Shown in pieces: positions 1 through 8,184 of a stretch of 64,000 bases of DNA. Under the pieces are notes generated by a model that had not been told where the DNA came from, searched no databases, and was given only the letters and a program-made list of their open reading frames with translations. Position 1 is the first letter of the stretch. Each line of letters begins with the position of its first letter. This DNA comes from Alphaproteobacteria bacterium LSUCC0719 (lineage in GTDB: Bacteria; Pseudomonadota; Alphaproteobacteria; Puniceispirillales; Puniceispirillaceae): assembly GCA_040839025.1 (NCBI GenBank), contig JBFPJN010000001.1:620001-684000 (forward strand), given 5' to 3'. The position numbers were made by a program, and so were the translations under genes.

Positions 1-20
1 GTGGAGTTGCGCGTTGCCAT
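1..20 (-). CDS. Start of the next ABC permease gene (LivM-like), partial
   Basis: An ATG at 20-18 overlaps the TGA stop of the livH-like gene by one base (TGATG), and the frame stays open to the window edge, reading MATRNS. In Liv operons the gene after livH normally encodes the second permease, LivM. Only six codons are visible, so the identity rests on context, not on sequence. Confidence 0.45.
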
Positions 21-898
21 CAAACCTTACTCCCGAAAAGGCCTGTCGGCTTGAGGATCAGGATCAGGATGAAGATCAGCGAGATGCCGATCTGGCCAAG
101 GCTCTCACCAAGAAGCAGACCGCCAACCGATTCCGTGATGCCAATGATAAAGCCGCCAAGAAGCGCACCAACGATACTGCCCATCCCACCAAGAACAACG
201 ATGGTGAAGGCGATCACGACGAAAATGTTCCCGGTATAGGGATCAACATAGAAGATCGGCAGCAACATGCATCCCGCCGCGCCTAGGCAGGCGATGCCGA
301 TGCCAAATGTGATGGCAAAGATATTCTCGACATCAATGCCGACAAGGCGCGCGCCTTCCCGCTGCTTGGCGACGGCGCGGATGGCACGTCCAAGATCGGT
401 CTTTGTCATCAACGCCCACAACAACAGGCAGATCAGCAGCGACGCGAAGAAAGAGATTATCTTCGGATAGGACAGGAAGACGAAGCCGAGATCCACAGCC
501 TCGTAACTGTAGGACAGGCTGACGGTCTGCTGGTCGCCAGTGAAGAAGAACAGCGCCCCATTCTCGATGATAATGGACAACCCGAGTGTAATCAGCAGGA
601 TATTCTGATCCCGTCCACCGGAAAGCTTGCCAACACCCCAGCGGTAAATCACATAGCCGAAGACAAACGCCGCCGGCGTGACAATGAGGATCGCCAGATA
701 GGGATCAATGCCGAACAGATGAAACAGGAAAAAGGCCGCATAGAGCGCCAGCATAAGCATGGCGCCATGGGCAAAATTAATGATGTGCAGAACGCCATAG
801 ATCAGTGTCAGACCAAGCGCGACAAGCGCATAGATCGCACCATACATCAGGCCGTTGGTGATCGCGGCCGGCAACATCGACAATGAAGCAGAAAACAT
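20..898 (-). CDS. Branched-chain amino acid-type ABC transporter permease (LivH family)
   Basis: This is a 292-residue inner-membrane permease of the LivH/BPD_transp_2 family. The translation is hydrophobic throughout and begins with the typical block TNGLMYGAIYALVALGLTLIYG, followed by INFAHG (around residues 37-44). The EAA-like loop near the C terminus includes the segment GGMGSIVGALLGG. It would form the membrane channel with LivM and import a substrate delivered by the binding protein encoded 80 bp upstream on the same strand. The family imports branched-chain amino acids, amides or urea, and the substrate cannot be read from the sequence. A hairpin lies between the two genes. The start at 898 has no strong ribosome-binding site; an internal ATG at 877 is possible. 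Confidence 0.9.
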   Translation of the reverse strand: MFSASLSMLPAAITNGLMYGAIYALVALGLTLIYGVLHIINFAHGAMLMLALYAAFFLFHLFGIDPYLAILIVTPAAFVFGYVIYRWGVGKLSGGRDQNILLITLGLSIIIENGALFFFTGDQQTVSLSYSYEAVDLGFVFLSYPKIISFFASLLICLLLWALMTKTDLGRAIRAVAKQREGARLVGIDVENIFAITFGIGIACLGAAGCMLLPIFYVDPYTGNIFVVIAFTIVVLGGMGSIVGALLGGFIIGITESVGGLLLGESLGQIGISLIFILILILKPTGLFGSKV

Positions 899-924
899 GG
901 TCAGCTCAGTTCAGAAGAGAAAAC

Positions 925-960
925 CCGGGCAACCAAACAGATGGCTGGCTGGTTGCCCGG
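925..960 (-). terminator. Intercistronic stem-loop between binding-protein and permease genes
   Basis: An 11-bp perfect inverted repeat (925-935 with 950-960, CCGGGCAACCA / TGGTTGCCCGG) is followed on the minus strand by TTTTCTCTTCT. It sits between the binding-protein stop and the livH start. Such hairpins commonly protect the 3' end of abundant binding-protein mRNA or partly terminate transcription, so that less permease than binding protein is made. The structure is visible; the role is inferred. Confidence 0.6.
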
Positions 961-977
961 CTACTTGCACCCGGCGA

Positions 978-2207
978 TTAGGCGCGCGGGAAGACGGCCT
1001 TTGCAGAGGCATAGGCGGACGGCGCAACGACCTGGCAGTCGCCGTTCTGGGCCTGAATGGCCACAGCGCGCGAACCCATATTCTGGCCATTGACCATTTC
1101 GGTCTTGTCGTAAGGCATGAAATCAACCTCGAGGGTCGAGGATGCCAGCGCCGCGTTGACAGCGTCCTTGTCGGTCGAGCCTGCACGTTCAAAACCGTCG
1201 GCGAGGAGCATGATCGACATATAGGCGCAGTAGACTTCAAAGGTGAAGTACTTACCATCGGCCTCGGTGCGCTTGCGCATTGCCTGACCAGATGCCGACC
1301 GCGGGTCATACCAGTGGTTCACATCGATCATATTTTCAGCGATTTCAGGCATATCATCGATGAACTTGAAGTTAAATCCACCACCAAGAACCGAGTAGCT
1401 GGTCATGAAATCAACACGCTGCTGGCGAAGTGTCTTCGCGAGAAGCACATATTCGCCGGGGTAGTTAATCGGCATTATAATGTCCGGCTTGGCAGACTTG
1501 ATACGCAGCGCGATGTTGTCAAAGTTGCGTGTCGGGTTCGCGTGCTTGATGGTATCCACAACCGTCAGGCCACGCTCGGCCAGCGCAGGGGTCAGCAGCT
1601 TTGCCGTGCCAGTGCCGAATTCGGACTCCTCATGGACAATGACCACGGTTTTCGCCGGGGAGCCGGCGGCGGCGTTGATCTCACCAAGGTAGGCCGAGGC
1701 ATCGCGGGCGATGCGGCCATAGCCGTCTGCCATTCGGAACACATTGGAGAGCCCCCTGTCGACAAGCTTGTCCGACACACCAACATCGACCGAGAACGGA
1801 ATGTTGTATTTGGCTGCGGCCGCTGACGCAGCAAGGCCAACAGCCGACTGGTAGCAACCCTGAAGGGCGTGGACGCCAGCTTCGTTCATCTTCTCAACTT
1901 CAGCAGCGCCGATTTCCGGCTTTGTCTGCGAGTCACCAAGAAGTGCCTCGATCTGTGCACCACCCATAGACTTGATGCCCCCTGCAGCGTTGATATCGGC
2001 AATCGCCATTTGCGCGCCATAGCGCAACTGAGCTGCCGGATAAGCGGCCCAGCCAGTCGCCGGGTGGATCAGACCGATCTTCACCGTACCTGCGGCCTGC
2101 GCGATATGTGGCATCGACAGTCCGGTGGAGGCTAGCGCGACGGTTGCACCGGCATTACGGATGAAGCGACGGCGAGAGCCGCCAAGATGCGGAATAAATT
2201 TTGACAT
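978..2207 (-). CDS. ABC transporter substrate-binding protein, LivJ/Leu-Ile-Val-binding family
   Basis: This is a 409-residue periplasmic solute-binding protein of the Peripla_BP_6 type. The chosen ATG at 2207 has a good AGGAGG box six bases upstream. It yields a Tat-like leader (SRRRFIRNAG) followed by a hydrophobic stretch ending at AQA, then the mature start GTVKIGLIHPATGWAAYPA. The frame stays open a further 96 codons upstream, but that part looks non-coding and lies in the promoter region. The protein should deliver substrate to the downstream LivH-type permease. The substrate is unknown: branched-chain amino acids, short amides and aromatic acids are all used in this family. Confidence 0.9.
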   Translation of the reverse strand: MSKFIPHLGGSRRRFIRNAGATVALASTGLSMPHIAQAAGTVKIGLIHPATGWAAYPAAQLRYGAQMAIADINAAGGIKSMGGAQIEALLGDSQTKPEIGAAEVEKMNEAGVHALQGCYQSAVGLAASAAAAKYNIPFSVDVGVSDKLVDRGLSNVFRMADGYGRIARDASAYLGEINAAAGSPAKTVVIVHEESEFGTGTAKLLTPALAERGLTVVDTIKHANPTRNFDNIALRIKSAKPDIIMPINYPGEYVLLAKTLRQQRVDFMTSYSVLGGGFNFKFIDDMPEIAENMIDVNHWYDPRSASGQAMRKRTEADGKYFTFEVYCAYMSIMLLADGFERAGSTDKDAVNAALASSTLEVDFMPYDKTEMVNGQNMGSRAVAIQAQNGDCQVVAPSAYASAKAVFPRA

Positions 2208-2333
2208 GCATTTCCTCCTAGTCAGGCCGTCCTTGATTGGCGACCCTTTGTTCCATTTTTCATCAAACAGAATAAATGCCTTCACCAGCAAGCAATTTTT
2301 GATGAAAATTGTCGCACCAGCAACATTGACGCC
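2208..2333. promoter_or_regulatory. Divergent intergenic promoter region
   Basis: This 126-bp stretch separates the minus-strand Liv binding-protein gene from the plus-strand MmgE/PrpD gene and must hold both promoters. It is more AT-rich than its flanks. I could not settle on confident -35/-10 pairs. The arrangement suggests shared control of uptake and metabolism. Confidence 0.4.
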
Positions 2334-3683
2334 ATGAGATATCCAATGAGCTCCCTCTTTCTGCCCAACGTAGCGCGTTTCATTTGCAAAACGGAGATGG
2401 AAAATATCCCCGAAGAGGCCGTGGCTCGGGCTAAGCTTACCGTAGTGGACTGCGTCGGTGCGATTGTCGGCGGCATGGCCGAGCCGGAAATGCAAGCGCT
2501 AGTGAACGTAAGACAACCTGATGGGCGGGCCGCCATTCTGGGAACAGGCAGGACGACCGATCCGCAGACCGCCGCGTTTCTGAACGGAATGGCGGGCACC
2601 GTTCTGGAAATGGATGAGGGAAGCCAGTTCGCAAGAGGTCATCCCGGCATGCATGTCTTCCCCGCGCTGCTGGCGGCTGCGCAGACCACAGAGGTTTCCG
2701 GAACTGAGTTCCTCCGGGCCTTGATCATCGGTTATGACGTGGCAGCACGGGCCGGTATCGGCACCAAACTGCGGATGAGTATGCATCCGCACGGTACATG
2801 GGGAACGCTCGGCGCCGCCGCTGCAATCGCCGCCCTGTACCGGCTGACGGAAGAACAGATTACCGAATTGCTGAACATCTCAAGCAGCCTGACACTGGCG
2901 ACCAGCCGCAAGACCATGCTTGAAGGTGGCACCGTGAGAAACGCCTATACCGGGGTCAGCAACCAGATGGCACATCTGGCTCACCTGCTGTGGCAAGCTG
3001 GCATGTCAGGCGAAAGTGACGGAATCAGTTCTGTCTTCGGGGCTGTCGTCGGCACGGAATTCGATCATGATGCGGCATGCGAAAAACTAAGTGAGCGGTT
3101 CGAGATCACGCGGAACTATTTTAAATTGCACGCCTGCTGCCGCTACAACCATGCCGCTCTGGACGCCCTGGTTGGACTCATGGCGCAACATAGACAGCTT
3201 ACCGACCATGCGGCCATTGATCGCATCGAGGTCGACAGCTACAGCCTCGCAGCCGAACTTGACGATCAGTCACCGCGCAATATGCTTGCGGCAAAATTTT
3301 CAGTTCCTTTTGCCGTGGCCACGACAGTAGTGACAGGCAGCACCGGGGTCGAAAGTTTTTCTGGGAACGCGCTCACAGACCCGCATACCCTTGCGTTGGC
3401 AAAACGTGTCACCGTTCGGGAGGATCACTCCATGACGGCAAAACTGCCTGACCTGCGTCCGGCTTTAGTCACTATCTTCTTGAAGGACGGCAACCGGTTT
3501 CAGGCATCGGTCGAGACCAACCGTGGCGACTGGCAGGACCCATACGACCAAGATCAGCTCTTCGAAAAATATCAGAGCCTTGCCCGCAGGCTCTGGCCCG
3601 AAACCCTTTGCACCCAGATCGCAAACCACATTCAAAACCTTGAACATATAACTGATATTAATGGTCTTTTCTGGAATACCTGA
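2334..3683 (+). CDS. MmgE/PrpD family protein
   Basis: This 449-residue protein belongs to the MmgE/PrpD family, which includes 2-methylcitrate dehydratase, cis-aconitate decarboxylase-like and immune-responsive gene 1-like enzymes. Visible family signatures are the N-terminal helix with DCVGAIVGG, the segment EMDEGSQFARGHPGMHVFPALLA (around residues 92-115; His and Asp pocket) and HACCRYNHAALDA (around residues 265-277). The function is probably dehydration or decarboxylation of a branched polycarboxylic acid. The typical prpBC partners are absent, so this is probably not the methylcitrate cycle enzyme. It is divergent from a Liv-type transporter that may import its substrate. The start at 2334 lacks a clear Shine-Dalgarno box; ATG 2346 is an alternative. 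Confidence 0.85.
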   Translation: MRYPMSSLFLPNVARFICKTEMENIPEEAVARAKLTVVDCVGAIVGGMAEPEMQALVNVRQPDGRAAILGTGRTTDPQTAAFLNGMAGTVLEMDEGSQFARGHPGMHVFPALLAAAQTTEVSGTEFLRALIIGYDVAARAGIGTKLRMSMHPHGTWGTLGAAAAIAALYRLTEEQITELLNISSSLTLATSRKTMLEGGTVRNAYTGVSNQMAHLAHLLWQAGMSGESDGISSVFGAVVGTEFDHDAACEKLSERFEITRNYFKLHACCRYNHAALDALVGLMAQHRQLTDHAAIDRIEVDSYSLAAELDDQSPRNMLAAKFSVPFAVATTVVTGSTGVESFSGNALTDPHTLALAKRVTVREDHSMTAKLPDLRPALVTIFLKDGNRFQASVETNRGDWQDPYDQDQLFEKYQSLARRLWPETLCTQIANHIQNLEHITDINGLFWNT

Positions 3684-3732
3684 AAGCAAAAATTATCAGG
3701 CATGAGGCCAGGCATAACACAGGCAGGAAACG

Positions 3733-3756
3733 GACAATGACAATGACAATGACAAT
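3733..3756. repeat. Hexanucleotide tandem repeat (GACAAT)x4
   Basis: Four perfect GACAAT units lie 50 bp after the stop of the MmgE/PrpD gene, at the edge of a degenerate region. This is a simple-sequence tract of the kind that arises by slippage. Confidence 0.85.
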
Positions 3757-3943
3757 GACCACCCACTCCGAGACTGAGCTTCTGAGCCTTGTAAGCTCCG
3801 CTCTCGTCGGCCTCGTTTTGGATATGGAGGATGCCGTTGATGCGCCGGGTATTTCCTGAACAATTCAGAGATGACCCGCCGGATCGATGCATCGCTCAGC
3901 TTGATGGCATCACTGCGATGACCGCATGCCGCGGCCATCATGA

Positions 3944-4177
3944 TTAGGCTGTTACGAAGAGTGTTGGTGGGCTCGGCAGGACATCCAGAACGTGGTGCAA
4001 TCCTTTGCCCGTGACGGCATGGTACCCTGCCCGCAATTCAACGGCTCGCCGGCTCGCGAGGAAAGCTGCGTGATGATCAAGCGGAGCTGGAAGGGAACGG
4101 GCGGGAAAGTAAGCCTTGTTGCCCGGCGGTTGGGTGTGTCCCGCAATACCGTCTACAAGCCTGTGCGCGAAGCCTGA
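3944..4177 (+). pseudogene. Remnant of a sigma-54-type (NtrC/AcoR-like) Fis-family regulator, C-terminal end
   Basis: An open frame from the stop at 3941 ends in KVSLVARRLGVSRNTVY, which matches the Fis helix-turn-helix (GN-S-AARRLG-SRNT-Y) that closes NtrC/AcoR-type activators. Upstream of it, the segment YEECWWARQDIQNVVQSFARDG resembles the degraded YDWPGN-RELQNV motif at the end of the AAA+ domain. The AAA+ ATPase core and any sensor domain are missing, and no start codon with a ribosome-binding site is evident. It is probably a dead fragment left by deletion. The match is by eye and the segment is short, so identity is moderate. Confidence 0.55.
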
Positions 4178-4480
4178 ACTTCACTAAAGGCGCCTCAGTA
4201 CCTACAATCAATTAAGTGAATCAGATTGGTAACTTGTGTAGCGCTTGGGCCTCGTTGCACGCCCTGACCAAACCGCTAGTCAGTGGCGCTACCAATCTAT
4301 CACCACCACAGGTTTGAGGCGTAAGCACCACCAATATACACGCCCACCCCATCTACCCGATTCAATCCAGATCTCGCAAGCAGTCCCAGTAACACCCGTT
4401 CGAATGTGGGGAAAGATGTGGGGCTGGTGCCGTCAGGCTTTCAAAACCTGTTTCCATACAGAGACTTGCGAAGTAATTTG

Positions 4481-4499
4481 GAATCCACCCTCTCCGCCA
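4481..4499 (+). other. Possible tRNA-Ser 3'-end fragment (att-like)
   Basis: GAATCCACCCTCTCCGCCA differs by one missing C from the usual 3' end of bacterial tRNA-Ser (T-loop GAATCC, acceptor arm, encoded CCA). No tRNA body precedes it. Integrating elements that use tRNA genes leave such 3' duplicates as attachment sites. It is only 19 bp, so chance is possible. Confidence 0.35.
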
Positions 4500-4544
4500 C
4501 CTGCCCTTTTTCAAGAAATTCCTGACATGCCATTCTGATGCGGC

Positions 4545-4931
4545 TTAGGCGTTAATCTCTCTTCGCGCAAGCTCGGACAGAAAGGCAGAGCGTGTCAGGC
4601 CCCGCTCTTTGGCAGTTTGATCAACAGCGTCAAGCAGCCCAGCCGACATTGTGATGTTGGCCTTTACCGAGCGGCCAGAAAGATTCACCAACGGTATAGC
4701 CACAAGATAGGCACCATTTGCCAAGTCGTCCGCACATTCAATGCGCAGTTCGTCAAGGGAACGAGCCATTGGGATGTCCTGGCCCTCCAGATGCAGGGAA
4801 AGCGCCTCGCTTGCCATTGCGATAATATCATCAGCATCATCAGCAGCAGAAAAACACCTCGGCACATCCGGGAATTCGATGCCAAAAGCGCTGTCGCCCT
4901 CTTGATGAACCAAGGCAATAAATCGTTTCAT
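4545..4931 (-). CDS. hicB: Orphan HicB-family antitoxin
   Basis: This 128-residue protein has the two HicB parts. The N-terminal degenerate RNase H-like fold has the motif FGIEFPDVPRCFSAADDADD (residues 17-36). The C-terminal ribbon-helix-helix DNA-binding segment (VKANITMSAGLLDAVDQ... TRSAFLSELARREI) is also present. HicB normally neutralises the mRNA-cleaving HicA toxin and represses the hicAB promoter. The AGGAGG box before the ATG is intact and overlaps the old hicA stop codon. Only the last 16 codons of hicA survive upstream, so no toxin partner is encoded here. The gene now lies 60 bp after the DUF4387 gene on the same strand and is probably read from the tctCBA operon promoter. Confidence 0.85.
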   Translation of the reverse strand: MKRFIALVHQEGDSAFGIEFPDVPRCFSAADDADDIIAMASEALSLHLEGQDIPMARSLDELRIECADDLANGAYLVAIPLVNLSGRSVKANITMSAGLLDAVDQTAKERGLTRSAFLSELARREINA

Positions 4932-4940
4932 TGTCGCCTC

Positions 4941-4991
4941 CTATAACCAGCCGGCTTGCTTGTAAATGCTGCGCAGCGGCGCTGGTATTTG
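4941..4991 (-). pseudogene. C-terminal remnant of hicA
   Basis: Sixteen codons directly after the stop codon of the DUF4387 gene read QIPAPLRSIYKQAGWL and end in TAG, which overlaps the hicB ribosome-binding site. The segment LRSI-KQAG is the typical end of HicA mRNA interferases. The double-stranded-RNA-binding core and catalytic histidine are gone. The join sits exactly at the DUF4387 stop codon, which marks a deletion or recombination breakpoint. Confidence 0.7.
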
Positions 4992-5291
4992 TCATACTTC
5001 GAGCGATTCCAGCAGAAGTGCCACCTGTGCTCCATGCATGTCACGATCACGAAGACTGCCCTGCGGATGCGGACGTGGGAAGCTGAATTTCAGGACATTC
5101 AGCGTCGGCATTTCGAAGCGTTTGAGATGTGAGGCGTCAAGCCGCAGATGACCTGCCACCCGTTCCACCGGCAAAGCTGCTGCCACGCGCGCCAGCACGT
5201 CCGGGCTGTCACAGAAGATATCGATGGTGATCCAGAACGGACCGGCATTCTTTGACCTGATGCGATGCACGATCTCGCGCAGTTCAGCCAT
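4992..5291 (-). CDS. DUF4387 family protein, partner of AtuA-like protein
   Basis: This is a 99-residue protein. It starts MAELREIVHRIRSKNAGPFW and contains ITIDIFCD and LKFSFPRPHPQGS, the conserved DUF4387 blocks. It overlaps the end of the AtuA-like gene by eight bases, so translation is probably coupled. In other bacteria DUF4387 is found beside, or fused to, AtuA/DUF1446 proteins; the biochemical role is unknown. It is probably a subunit or assembly partner of the AtuA-like enzyme. The frame could start at 5336, but the first 15 residues would then lie inside atuA and look non-coding. Confidence 0.85.
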   Translation of the reverse strand: MAELREIVHRIRSKNAGPFWITIDIFCDSPDVLARVAAALPVERVAGHLRLDASHLKRFEMPTLNVLKFSFPRPHPQGSLRDRDMHGAQVALLLESLEV

Positions 5292-6651
5292 GACCAACCT
5301 CGTCAACGCGCAACCGGAACCCATCCATCGGATCACTCAGGCTAAGAACATGATTGAGTGCGAATTCATATACCGCGCCACGGTCGGAATGCACAGGCGA
5401 AACGGGAAAGGCAAATGTTGGCATCGGTTCGTCATCGGTCAGCGGATAATGCAGAAGATGCGGGTTGATCAACGCGGCAATCTCACTTGCCACCGCCTGG
5501 CTAGCGGCGGTGATCAGAAGCATCACACCGACCTCGACAGGCGAACCGTGATCTCGTTCCAGACCGCCAAGTGCCGAATCAACTCCGATCAGGCGCAGCT
5601 CGATATTATAGGTATCATCCAGCAGGCCAAGGGAGGCAGCAATCAATTCCCGGCAATGCGCAAGCAGCCGTTCCGCCCAGTCCGCCACCGCCTCGACATA
5701 GCGGGGATCACGAATCACCGCCAGCATCATTGTCTGGTACCCGGCAAGGCGCGCACCCTCCAGCTTTACACCGTAATCGCGGGCCTCTACCCAGACGGCA
5801 CCCTCGACCCTGACGCCATCCTGTGTAGCCTCGGTATAGCTGGCAGCTGTGACATCAAGATGTCCGCCGGGTTCATGCAGGATCCAGGGATCGCTGTTCT
5901 CATACAGCATATGCGCCGCCACTGATTGTGGCGTACATCGCGCACCGTCGCCCATTGGCGTGACGGTAAATCCCGTTTCATCGAAACTCACCATGATCAC
6001 ACCGCTTGCGGGACGGGTGGTGCAGAAAGCCCCGCATTCAGCGATTTTCGCGCCATGCCAGGCGGCACCAGCATGCATTCCGCGCGCCAACGGCAGTGCG
6101 GCAATCGTCGCGGTGTCGGTGGTCCGTCCGGCCAGCACCACATCGGCACCGGTACCGATGGCTGCCTGTATCTGCTCGGCCCCTGCCAGCGCAACAATGT
6201 TCGTCATGCCCGCCAGAGCGGCATCATCAATCACCGGCGCTGGATCAAGTGGCGAGAGGCGGCCCGCATCACGCGCGCGCCGAAACTCATCGATCGGCAC
6301 ATCGCTGTAGAGACGTGCCACACGCAGGCTCTGGCCAAGCTCCGCGACAAGCTCACAGGTGATCTCATACATCCAGTCAACGGCGCTGGCGCTCCCGCAT
6401 GTGCCGCAACTGCCTATCACCAGAGGCACGCCGGCGGCGGCACGCGCCTCGAGTAGATATCGCCATTCATCGCGGCAAACGGAACGGCTGTATTTTGACG
6501 TGCCGGTGCCAAGATAGAAGGGTCCACTGTCGGTTGACCCCCCGTCAATGGCAATAATATCGGGGCCGGCCGCAACGCCGCGCGCCAAAGCGGCCGGGTC
6601 AAAGCCAAGGCCAAGGACACCGGAAGGAACCAGCACCCGTGTTGGCATCAT
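5284..6651 (-). CDS. Acyclic terpene utilisation AtuA-like protein (DUF1446)
   Basis: This 455-residue cytoplasmic protein belongs to the AtuA/DUF1446 family. Recognisable blocks are the N-terminal SGVLGLGFD, AIDGGSTDSGPFYLG (residues 34-48), IGSCGTCGSASAVDW (residues 79-93) and VLAGRTTDTATIAALPLARG. AtuA of Pseudomonas is needed for growth on citronellol and geraniol, but its reaction is not established, and the family is widely used in other pathways. The start ATG overlaps the stop of tctA by four bases, so the gene is co-translated with a tripartite carboxylate transporter. The likely substrate is therefore an imported organic acid. The real atu pathway genes (acyl-CoA carboxylase atuC/F) are not present here. 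Confidence 0.85.
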   Translation of the reverse strand: MMPTRVLVPSGVLGLGFDPAALARGVAAGPDIIAIDGGSTDSGPFYLGTGTSKYSRSVCRDEWRYLLEARAAAGVPLVIGSCGTCGSASAVDWMYEITCELVAELGQSLRVARLYSDVPIDEFRRARDAGRLSPLDPAPVIDDAALAGMTNIVALAGAEQIQAAIGTGADVVLAGRTTDTATIAALPLARGMHAGAAWHGAKIAECGAFCTTRPASGVIMVSFDETGFTVTPMGDGARCTPQSVAAHMLYENSDPWILHEPGGHLDVTAASYTEATQDGVRVEGAVWVEARDYGVKLEGARLAGYQTMMLAVIRDPRYVEAVADWAERLLAHCRELIAASLGLLDDTYNIELRLIGVDSALGGLERDHGSPVEVGVMLLITAASQAVASEIAALINPHLLHYPLTDDEPMPTFAFPVSPVHSDRGAVYEFALNHVLSLSDPMDGFRLRVDEVGHG

Positions 6652-8180
6652 CCCCGGTCCCGGCCGGAATCATCATCCGGCGTCACCTGAACCGGCGTAC
6701 GCAGATAGGGCCGAAGGAACAGCGGCAGAATGAAACCGGCGACCGCGGCGATCCACAGCCCGATCGATATCGGCGAGGCGAACAGATAGGTCCAGTCCCC
6801 GTCGGACAGTACCATGGCGCGGCGTAGGCTGACTTCCATATGACCGCCAAGAAGAATGCCAAGAATGACCGGTACGGCCGGGATTGACATCTTGCGAAGC
6901 GCATAGCCAAGAACACCAAAGCCGATCATCAGAAGCAGATCGAAATAGCTTCCCGAGAGTGAATAGATGCCAACAAAGGAAATCATCGTGACACCGGGCA
7001 GCAGCACCGCCGCGGGCACTTGCAGGATCCGGCTGAATACGCGCACAAGCGGCACATTCAGGATCAGCAGCACGACATTGGCGATCAGCAGCGAGGCAAT
7101 CAGGCCCCACACAACCTCGGGGCGTTCTGTGAACAGCAGCGGCCCGGGCGTGATATTCAGCGTCATCAACAGCGCCAGCAATACCGCGGTCGTTCCCGAC
7201 CCTGGCACGCCAAGCGTGAGCATCGGCACCAGCGCGCCACCAGCCGCAGCGTTATTGCCGGCCTCCGGCGCGGCGACACCCTTTGGCTCACCGGTGCCGA
7301 AGGTGCTTTTGTCGCGGGCGGTCGATTTTTCCAGCATATAGGCAAGGAAACTGCCAAGCGAGGCACCGGCACCAGGCAACAAACCAGCGACAAAGCCAAT
7401 GGCGGTGCCGCGCAGCATGGTCCAGCCACTGTTCATTATGTCCTTTACCGGGATGCGGATCTTCTCGAGCTTCACACCAATGGCCGAATCACGGCCATGG
7501 CTCTCGATGAAGACGAACACCTCGGCCACCGCAAACAGGCCGACGATGGCGACAAGGAAGTCGACCCCGTCGAACAGATGCAGGCTGCCGCCGGTGAAGC
7601 GTGTCAGTCCGGTTGACTTGTCGACCCCGATCATTGCGATACCAAGTCCAAGGCAGACCGAGATCGCGGCCTTTGCCTGATTGTTCGAACCAAGACCCCC
7701 AAGCGTGCAGAAGGCCAGAAGATAGAGTGCAAAATATTCAGCTGGCCCGAACATGAAGGCCACCCGCGCCAGCACCGGTGCCAGCAGCATCAACCCGATG
7801 GTGGCCAGAAACGCGCCGACAAATGACGCCACACCCGACAGCACCAGCGCATCGCCAGCCCGCCCGGCCTTGGCCATCGGATAACCGTCGAGTGTCGTCA
7901 TCATCGCCGGTTCATCCCCCGGGATGTTGAGCAGAATTGACGAGATCCGCCCACCATACATGGCGCCGTAATAGACAGCCGTCATCAGCACCAGAGAATG
8001 TGTGGCGTCGAGCCCGAAGCTGAAGGCAAGCGGGATCAGGATGGCAACACCGTTCGAGGGACCAAGCCCCGGCAATGCGCCAATCATCGTGCCGAGAATG
8101 CACCCAACCACCGCCAGCGCCAGCGTTTCTGGCGTCAGCGCAACGGAAAAACCTAGGGCAAGATTGGCGAACAGTTCCAT
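6648..8180 (-). CDS. tctA: Tripartite tricarboxylate transporter large permease TctA
   Basis: This 510-residue, roughly 12-helix inner-membrane protein is of the TctA family. It shows the hallmark glycine-rich loops GALPGLGPSNGVAILIPLAF (residues 34-53), the second repeat LLPGAGASLGSFLAYMLEK, and PMLTLGVPGSGTTAVLLALL. It forms the transport channel with TctB and takes substrate from TctC, driven by an ion gradient. It follows tctB after a four-base gap and overlaps atuA by four bases. Family substrates include citrate, tartrate, aromatic acids and other carboxylates; the one used here is unknown. Confidence 0.93.
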   Translation of the reverse strand: MELFANLALGFSVALTPETLALAVVGCILGTMIGALPGLGPSNGVAILIPLAFSFGLDATHSLVLMTAVYYGAMYGGRISSILLNIPGDEPAMMTTLDGYPMAKAGRAGDALVLSGVASFVGAFLATIGLMLLAPVLARVAFMFGPAEYFALYLLAFCTLGGLGSNNQAKAAISVCLGLGIAMIGVDKSTGLTRFTGGSLHLFDGVDFLVAIVGLFAVAEVFVFIESHGRDSAIGVKLEKIRIPVKDIMNSGWTMLRGTAIGFVAGLLPGAGASLGSFLAYMLEKSTARDKSTFGTGEPKGVAAPEAGNNAAAGGALVPMLTLGVPGSGTTAVLLALLMTLNITPGPLLFTERPEVVWGLIASLLIANVVLLILNVPLVRVFSRILQVPAAVLLPGVTMISFVGIYSLSGSYFDLLLMIGFGVLGYALRKMSIPAVPVILGILLGGHMEVSLRRAMVLSDGDWTYLFASPISIGLWIAAVAGFILPLFLRPYLRTPVQVTPDDDSGRDRG

Positions 8181-8184
8181 GCGC

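Larger units (their letters stand above)
3684..4544. other. Degenerate intergenic region without an intact gene
   Basis: This 861-bp stretch between the MmgE/PrpD gene and hicB holds a hexamer tandem repeat, a remnant of a Fis-type regulator and a short match to the 3' end of a tRNA-Ser gene. No other reading frame in it looks like a real protein. Together with the truncated hicA it reads as the scar of a lost or decayed insertion. Confidence 0.55.

Noticed and set aside
855-1826. A 323-codon frame opposite the Liv binding-protein gene
   Set aside because: Antisense shadow without ribosome-binding site or homology.
2208-2495. N-terminal extension of the Liv binding protein (96 more codons)
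   Set aside because: The AGGAGG box and signal peptide at 2207 fix the start, and the extension reads as non-coding promoter DNA.
3733-3756. GACAAT hexamers as a CRISPR or regulatory array
   Set aside because: The units are only 6 bp with no spacers, so this is a simple-sequence tract.
4245-4538. A 97-codon frame in the degenerate region
   Set aside because: No start signal, no recognisable domain, and composition unlike neighbouring genes.
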